Positions 6,809 through 10,416 of a stretch of 10,416 bases of DNA are shown here, piece by piece. The DNA comes from an uncultured Spartobacteria bacterium (GTDB lineage: Bacteria > Verrucomicrobiota > Verrucomicrobiia > Chthoniobacterales > Terrimicrobiaceae). The notes beneath the pieces are model-generated. The model was not told the origin of the DNA. It was given only the letters and a program-made list of their open reading frames with translations, and searched no databases. The stretch lies in NCBI GenBank assembly GCA_903915315.1, contig CAIWSO010000028.1, positions 1 through 10,416 on the forward strand, read 5' to 3'. Numbering within the stretch: the stretch's first letter is position 1; each line of letters opens with the position of its first letter. A program made the translations under genes and the position numbers.

Positions 6809-8293
6809 TTAGCCCGGAAGGTTTTTAAGCAACTGGGAGTTGGTGGGGTATTTGCGAATGAAGAAAAGGAGGCGTTCGATGGCCTCGAGTGGCTTGTGCC
6901 CAGAGAGTCCTCTACGAATGACGCTGATTTTGTGCAGGTCTTCTTCAGAAATGAGCAGTTCTTCGCGGCGAGTGCCGGATTGGAAGATATCCACGGCAGG
7001 GTAGATGCGCTGGTCGCTGATCTTGCGATCTAGGACGAGTTCCATGTTACCGGTGCCCTTGAATTCCTGGAAAATCAGGTCGTCCATGCGGCTGTTGGTC
7101 TCGATGAGTGCCGTGGCTAGGATGGTGAGGGAACCGGCTTCCTCTGTATTGCGGGCTGCGGCAAAAAGTTTGCGTGGGATTTCTAGGGCGCGGGCATCCA
7201 CACCGCCGGACATTGTGCGACCGCCGCCACCTTGGGCATTGTTGAAGGCACGGCCGATGCGGGTGAGGGAATCCATGAGGACAAAGACATCCTTGCCCAT
7301 TTCAACAAGGCGTTTTGCACGGTCGATGGCGAGTTGAGAAATCCGGGTATGGGTTTTAATGTCGCAATCGTTCGAGCTTGCCATGAGTTCGGCAGTGGGA
7401 ACGGTGCGGCGGATCTCGGTGACTTCCTCGGGGCGTTCATCGACCAGAAGGATGATGAGCTTCATTTCCGGATGGTTTTTCACCACGGCGTCGGCGATGT
7501 GCTGGAGGAGCGTGGTTTTTCCGGTGCGGGGTGGGGCCACGATGAGGCCGCGTTGGCCCTTGCCGACTGGGGCGACCAGATCGATGACCCGTGTCGTGTA
7601 GCGCTCTGGAACGGTTTCCAATACGACACGTTCATTGGGGTTGATCGTGGTGAGTTCTTCAAAAACGGGAAGATTCTGGAACTTTTCCGGATCCTCACCC
7701 TCAAGCTCGGTGAGCTTGTGCATTTGAGGGCCACGGTTGCCTCGGCGTGTCTCGCCGCGAATCCACATGCCATCGCGAAGACCATACTTTCGTACGATTT
7801 CCGGAGTCACAAAAATGTCGTTGTTGGATTGGGTGAAATTGCGTTTTGCCTCGCGAAGAAAGCCGAATCCCTTGCCCGAGACCTCTACGATGCCCTCGGC
7901 ATACACGGGTGGTGGTGGAGGGGTTGCAGGAACAGGCGGGGCCGGAGGTTGTACAGGAACAGGTGGAACCGGATTGGGAGCCTCGATGGATGGCGCTGGT
8001 GCGGGAGATTGTCCGACCGGCGGAGTGGAGTGGGATTGTGACGAAACGGAATTTTCGGCAGTCACAGGAGTCGGGGTGCAAGGAACAGCAACCTCCGCGG
8101 GCGGGGTGGAAACCTCGAGAGGCGTTGCACTCGCGGCTTTGCGACGTGTGCGGCCGATCTTTGGTGTGCGGGTGCGCGGGCGTTTCGGTGCTTCCTTGGT
8201 TTCGGAATTCTCTTTCGCTGCGGCTTTGGTTTTGGGTCTCTGCTCGTCTTCAGTCATGGTAAAAAATCTTGGTCGTGTCCGTGTTGCCGACAT
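6809..8293 (-). CDS. rho: Transcription termination factor Rho
   Basis: Rho is a hexameric RNA helicase that binds unstructured C-rich RNA and uses ATP to release transcripts from RNA polymerase. In this 494-residue protein the cold-shock RNA-binding domain spans about 133-190 (GKGFGFLR, then NDIFVTPE). The ATPase core follows: Walker A APPRTGKT (253-260), Walker B LLVDERPEEV (282-291), and the secondary RNA-site segments GGGGRTMSGGVD and EFKGTGNMEL. All are intact, so it should be active. The residue equivalent to E. coli Lys181 is Arg256. The usual short helical N-terminal domain is not seen. Instead residues 1-132 are a low-complexity extension, basic (rich in Lys, Arg, Ala, Thr) then proline-rich (about 91-129). 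The start at 8293 has AAGG four bases upstream; ATG 8257, beginning MTEDEQ, is a plausible alternative, and the low-complexity sequence cannot decide. It converges on the NRPS-like gene and appears to be transcribed alone from a promoter near 8490. Confidence 0.98.
   Translation of the reverse strand: MSATRTRPRFFTMTEDEQRPKTKAAAKENSETKEAPKRPRTRTPKIGRTRRKAASATPLEVSTPPAEVAVPCTPTPVTAENSVSSQSHSTPPVGQSPAPAPSIEAPNPVPPVPVQPPAPPVPATPPPPPVYAEGIVEVSGKGFGFLREAKRNFTQSNNDIFVTPEIVRKYGLRDGMWIRGETRRGNRGPQMHKLTELEGEDPEKFQNLPVFEELTTINPNERVVLETVPERYTTRVIDLVAPVGKGQRGLIVAPPRTGKTTLLQHIADAVVKNHPEMKLIILLVDERPEEVTEIRRTVPTAELMASSNDCDIKTHTRISQLAIDRAKRLVEMGKDVFVLMDSLTRIGRAFNNAQGGGGRTMSGGVDARALEIPRKLFAAARNTEEAGSLTILATALIETNSRMDDLIFQEFKGTGNMELVLDRKISDQRIYPAVDIFQSGTRREELLISEEDLHKISVIRRGLSGHKPLEAIERLLFFIRKYPTNSQLLKNLPG
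7927..7972 (-). repeat. Imperfect 27-bp-period repeat in the Pro-rich part of rho
   Basis: Two 19-base copies, at 7927-7945 and 7954-7972, agree at 16 of 19 positions with a period of 27 bases (nine codons). They encode the PPVPVQPP/PPVPATPP portion of Rho's N-terminal extension. In-frame slippage or duplication would explain growth of this segment without breaking the gene. Confidence 0.5.
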
Positions 8294-8380
8294 CTGGCCT
8301 TATACAGGTCGGCATTGGGAGTCATCACGTCCGGATGGTGTGTCGGGATATCGTGGATTACCTAAGACTTGCAGGAAATC

Positions 8381-8395
8381 ACGGACGATGTCCGT
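8381..8395 (-). promoter_or_regulatory. Hairpin in the rho 5' leader
   Basis: ACGGAC and GTCCGT pair perfectly (6 bp) around a three-base loop, about 90 bases before the rho start and inside the leader predicted from the promoter near 8490. Rho genes are often autoregulated through their leaders, so this could contribute; no T run follows, so it is not an intrinsic terminator. Confidence 0.25.
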
Positions 8396-8465
8396 CGACG
8401 GGTGTTTCAAAATCTTAACTTCGCAAGCGGAGGGGATCAGCACTGCGAGTCAGAAGAATGACTGC

Positions 8466-8494
8466 AGTAAATCCCTGATCTGCGTCGTTGTCAA
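8466..8494 (-). promoter_or_regulatory. Candidate sigma-70-type promoter of rho
   Basis: On the minus strand a perfect TTGACA (8494-8489) is followed by a 17-base spacer and TTTACT (8471-8466; four of six matches to TATAAT). Transcription from here would give a leader of roughly 165 bases before the rho start at 8293. It lies between rho and the ClpP-like gene, so rho need not depend on read-through. Confidence 0.5.
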
Positions 8495-8561
8495 CGCCTA
8501 TTCCTGAATATATTTTGCGGCGGTGGCTTCGTTGCGTCCAAGTGAGGGAACGTGAGGGCTT

Positions 8562-9146
8562 TTATTTTTCTAACTTGGGCGAGTCGGATGTCGTTGACTT
8601 GGCATGGCTGAAAATCTGGGCCAATTCCATCTCGCTTTCGATATCGTCAATGAGGCCGAGATCGTGAAGTTCGGGGACAAAGACGCGACGGTCGGAGACA
8701 TCCTCCAGCGGCAGATACATATCTAGATAGCGAGCAATGATGCGGTAGTCGGTGTCGCTAGGGCTTTCATCGCTCGAGCGAATCGGAGGTTCGCTTGGGG
8801 CCAGATTCGAGGACTTGCTTTTGCGTTTTCCCGACTCTGGTAGATGGATGGTAGAGTCGACTTGTATCCACGCATCGTGACGCATGGTGCGATGCTCGCC
8901 AGCAAGCCACAAAAGAACCGCCCCATTAAGAAGGCAACTACGCGCGTTCGTGGTGAGAAAAATGCCGGGCGGCCGATTCATTAACTCGTCATAAAGCATC
9001 AGGGCGGTGTCGGCCATGATGCATCCCGGACCGATGATCTCGAGTTCAATGCGCGGTGACTTTTTGGCCAAGCCCGCGCGTAGTGTATTAAGAAGGATAG
9101 TCGGGTGGGTTTCAGCTAGGTCGAGTTGGATGTTTCTATGGGTCAT
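8562..9146 (-). CDS. ClpP-fold protein, probably without protease activity
   Basis: A 194-residue protein, close to ClpP in length. Residues 33-98 follow the ClpP handle and active-site region: IELEIIGPG, then LMLYDELMNRPPGIFL, then NGAVLLWLAGEHR and AWIQVD. Residues 134-169 follow the ClpP C-terminal part, with VSDRRVFVPELHDLGLIDDI (150-169) matching the ClpP pattern of TDRDxFMSAxEAxxYGLIDxV. The residue aligned with the nucleophile Ser (ASMGA in ClpP) is Leu73, and the His of the ClpP IHQP motif is Gln95. Ser70 or Cys71 would fit only with a shifted alignment. Residues 104-130, where ClpP makes ring contacts, are a charged, Ser-rich low-complexity stretch. I infer a ClpP-related pseudoprotease or structural subunit; a divergent crotonase-fold protein is the alternative. 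It starts 55 bases after the acyltransferase stop on the same strand, with no clear ribosome binding site, so the two may be co-transcribed. Confidence 0.6.
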   Translation of the reverse strand: MTHRNIQLDLAETHPTILLNTLRAGLAKKSPRIELEIIGPGCIMADTALMLYDELMNRPPGIFLTTNARSCLLNGAVLLWLAGEHRTMRHDAWIQVDSTIHLPESGKRKSKSSNLAPSEPPIRSSDESPSDTDYRIIARYLDMYLPLEDVSDRRVFVPELHDLGLIDDIESEMELAQIFSHAKSTTSDSPKLEK

Positions 9147-9201
9147 CGTGGCAATACTGGCAGAAGTGATAGGTCAAAAACGGTCCAAGGAGCGGAAAAT
9201 A

Positions 9202-10251
9202 TTAATGACTTTTTTCCGGTTGGGGGAGGATGTTTTCAAACCGAGCGTGGAGGTTTGAGTAAAACGGATAGGTGCCGACTGGCGCGTTGGAGGGTTTGTA
9301 GCGCCATTGTTTGTAGCTCCAGAGCCACAGTTCGGGGTTCTTTCGAATGATGGGTTCCATGGCGTCCCAACAGGCTTGGGCGATTTGTTGATGGGTTGAG
9401 CCCTCTGGAATTTCCAATGGGGGATGGTAAACGATGCGGAAAAAGCCATCGGGTTCGGGGAAGATCTGGCTGGGAACAAGGCGAGCATGGCTGCGTTCGT
9501 GGAGGATGCCTGCCATCGGGCTCATGGATGTCCAGAGGCCAAAGCAGCGAACAGGCACGGCACCTAGTCTGGGGTTGATCCTGAGATCGGCGGCGGCGCC
9601 CACTATGCCGCCGGCGCGAAGACGTTTGATCATGCGAACGAGGGCGCGAGAGGGTGGGATGATGGAGTGGCCGCCCAGACTGCGAAGGTGGTCGAAGATG
9701 GGGCCGATCAAAGGGTTTTTGAATGTTTGAGCAATCGCCAAGCCTGGGCCCATGGCAAAGGAACTGCCAAGGCTGAGCCATTCAAAATTCGAAAAGTGAG
9801 AAAGAATATAAATACCGTGTGCATTTTTGCATCCGTCAACGGGGTCCATGTCCAGACCTTCGATACGCATGTATTTCTGGTAATTTTCGTGAGTCAGGTT
9901 GGGAGACCAGAGGAGACAGAGCATCGTGCGTGCGAAATTCTGGAATGAGGCACGGGCGATGCGATTCCTAGCAGCGATGTCGTAGGTATCACCGAAGGCA
10001 ACGCGCAAGTTATCGATGGCGACGGCACGCCCGCGTGAGTCCAAGTAGTGGAAGAGAAACCCGGCCAAGTTGGCAATTGGCTGAATCCAGCGGTAGGGGA
10101 GGCGCGGAATGAGGGCGCAGATGAGGCGAAGACCAAAAAACTCGAATTGATAGCGAAGAGACTTCAAGCCGGGCGTCGGTTTTTCTCGTTTGGCGCTCGG
10201 AGGGACCACGTCGGTGGTCTCGGTCGAGTCTGTCGTGCTAGCTGGGTTCAC
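9202..10251 (-). CDS. Lipid A biosynthesis acyltransferase family protein (LpxL/HtrB-like)
   Basis: A 349-residue protein of the LpxL/LpxM (HtrB/MsbB) family. These enzymes sit at the inner face of the cytoplasmic membrane and transfer secondary acyl chains from acyl-ACP to lipid A precursors. The catalytic HX4E motif is intact as HFSNFE (His152, Glu157). The family C-terminal signature is recognisable at 305-320 (NPELWLWSYKQWRYKP), and the RAVAIDNLRVAF stretch (75-86) matches the conserved N-terminal NL segment. A hydrophobic stretch around 38-70 would anchor it. The usual Asp-Gln after HX4E is Asp222-Leu223, which may point to altered substrate choice. The GTG start at 10251 is the only reasonable one: an in-frame TAA lies at 10279-10281 and the next Met is Met110. 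AGGAA abuts the start, so its ribosome binding site is poorly spaced. Residues 1-30 look unstructured. It may be second in a unit with an upstream ORF and the ClpP-like gene. The exact acceptor cannot be told. Confidence 0.9.
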   Translation of the reverse strand: MNPASTTDSTETTDVVPPSAKREKPTPGLKSLRYQFEFFGLRLICALIPRLPYRWIQPIANLAGFLFHYLDSRGRAVAIDNLRVAFGDTYDIAARNRIARASFQNFARTMLCLLWSPNLTHENYQKYMRIEGLDMDPVDGCKNAHGIYILSHFSNFEWLSLGSSFAMGPGLAIAQTFKNPLIGPIFDHLRSLGGHSIIPPSRALVRMIKRLRAGGIVGAAADLRINPRLGAVPVRCFGLWTSMSPMAGILHERSHARLVPSQIFPEPDGFFRIVYHPPLEIPEGSTHQQIAQACWDAMEPIIRKNPELWLWSYKQWRYKPSNAPVGTYPFYSNLHARFENILPQPEKSH

Positions 10252-10265
10252 TTCCTGACGGGCTT

Positions 10266-10416
10266 TCAGTTGGTTGATTTATAGATCCAGCGAAGCGGGG
10301 AGTAAAGAAGACAACGGACCATTGTTAGTGGAATCTGGATGAGGAGAAGGGTGGATTTTTGCGAAAGACGAAGCGGGATTTCGCAGGTGGAGTCAGTGGC
10401 TACGGCAGGAGTCGAG
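10266..10416 (-). CDS. Possible 3' end of a gene running in from the right edge
   Basis: One minus-strand frame is open from the window edge to a TGA at 10266-10268, giving 49 codons, while the other two frames of that strand are interrupted. The stop lies 14 bases before the acyltransferase GTG. The tail includes a hydrophobic stretch (STLLLIQIPLTMV) followed by basic and aromatic residues (CLLYSPLRWIYKSTN). I do not recognise it. It could be the end of an upstream gene in the same operon or simply a chance open frame. Confidence 0.35.
   Translation of the reverse strand, partial: STPAVATDSTCEIPLRLSQKSTLLLIQIPLTMVRCLLYSPLRWIYKSTN

Noticed and set aside
7232..8041. 269-codon plus-strand open frame, with another at 7737-8507
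   Set aside because: Both lie antisense to the strongly supported rho gene; their Gly-rich sequences mirror its Pro-rich and repetitive coding, and neither resembles a protein family.

Overview
The window looks like chromosomal core-type DNA from a Gram-negative bacterium. The G+C content is moderate to high, there are several GTG or Shine-Dalgarno-poor starts, Rho has a long proline-rich N-terminus, and there is an LpxL/HtrB-type acyltransferase. This mix would fit Verrucomicrobiota or a relative, but the phylum is an inference that I could not test. No complete mobile element, CRISPR array or rRNA is visible.

Layout. Positions 1-263 hold no gene I can defend, only a short perfect hairpin. 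A tRNA-Arg(ACG) lies on the minus strand (326-399) with its own promoter-like sequence. A plus-strand group follows: an ADP-ribosylglycohydrolase-family protein (529-1611), dihydroxy-acid dehydratase IlvD (1669-3360) and a 1124-residue NRPS-like protein (3385-6759). Gaps are short (57 and 24 bases), so co-transcription is plausible. The plus-strand group converges on the transcription terminator gene rho (6809-8293, minus). Upstream of rho on the same strand is a second minus-strand group: a possible partial ORF at the right edge (10266-10416), an LpxL-type acyltransferase (9202-10251) and a ClpP-fold protein (8562-9146).

The most unusual object is the NRPS-like protein. It keeps recognisable condensation, adenylation and thioesterase folds in the normal order. 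However, nearly every catalytic motif I can align is replaced: HHxxxDG reads PSFLLDE, the A3 phosphate loop is gone, the A7 Asp is gone, the A10 lysine is Trp854, and the thioesterase Ser, Asp and His align to Gly982, Gly1009 and Trp1099. There is no room for a carrier domain. The frame is intact over 1124 codons, so it looks like a maintained pseudoenzyme or scaffold rather than a decaying gene. Two other products here also lack standard active-site residues: the ClpP-like protein (Ser and His) and the ADP-ribosylglycohydrolase-like protein (metal-binding Asp motifs). IlvD, Rho and probably the acyltransferase look functional.
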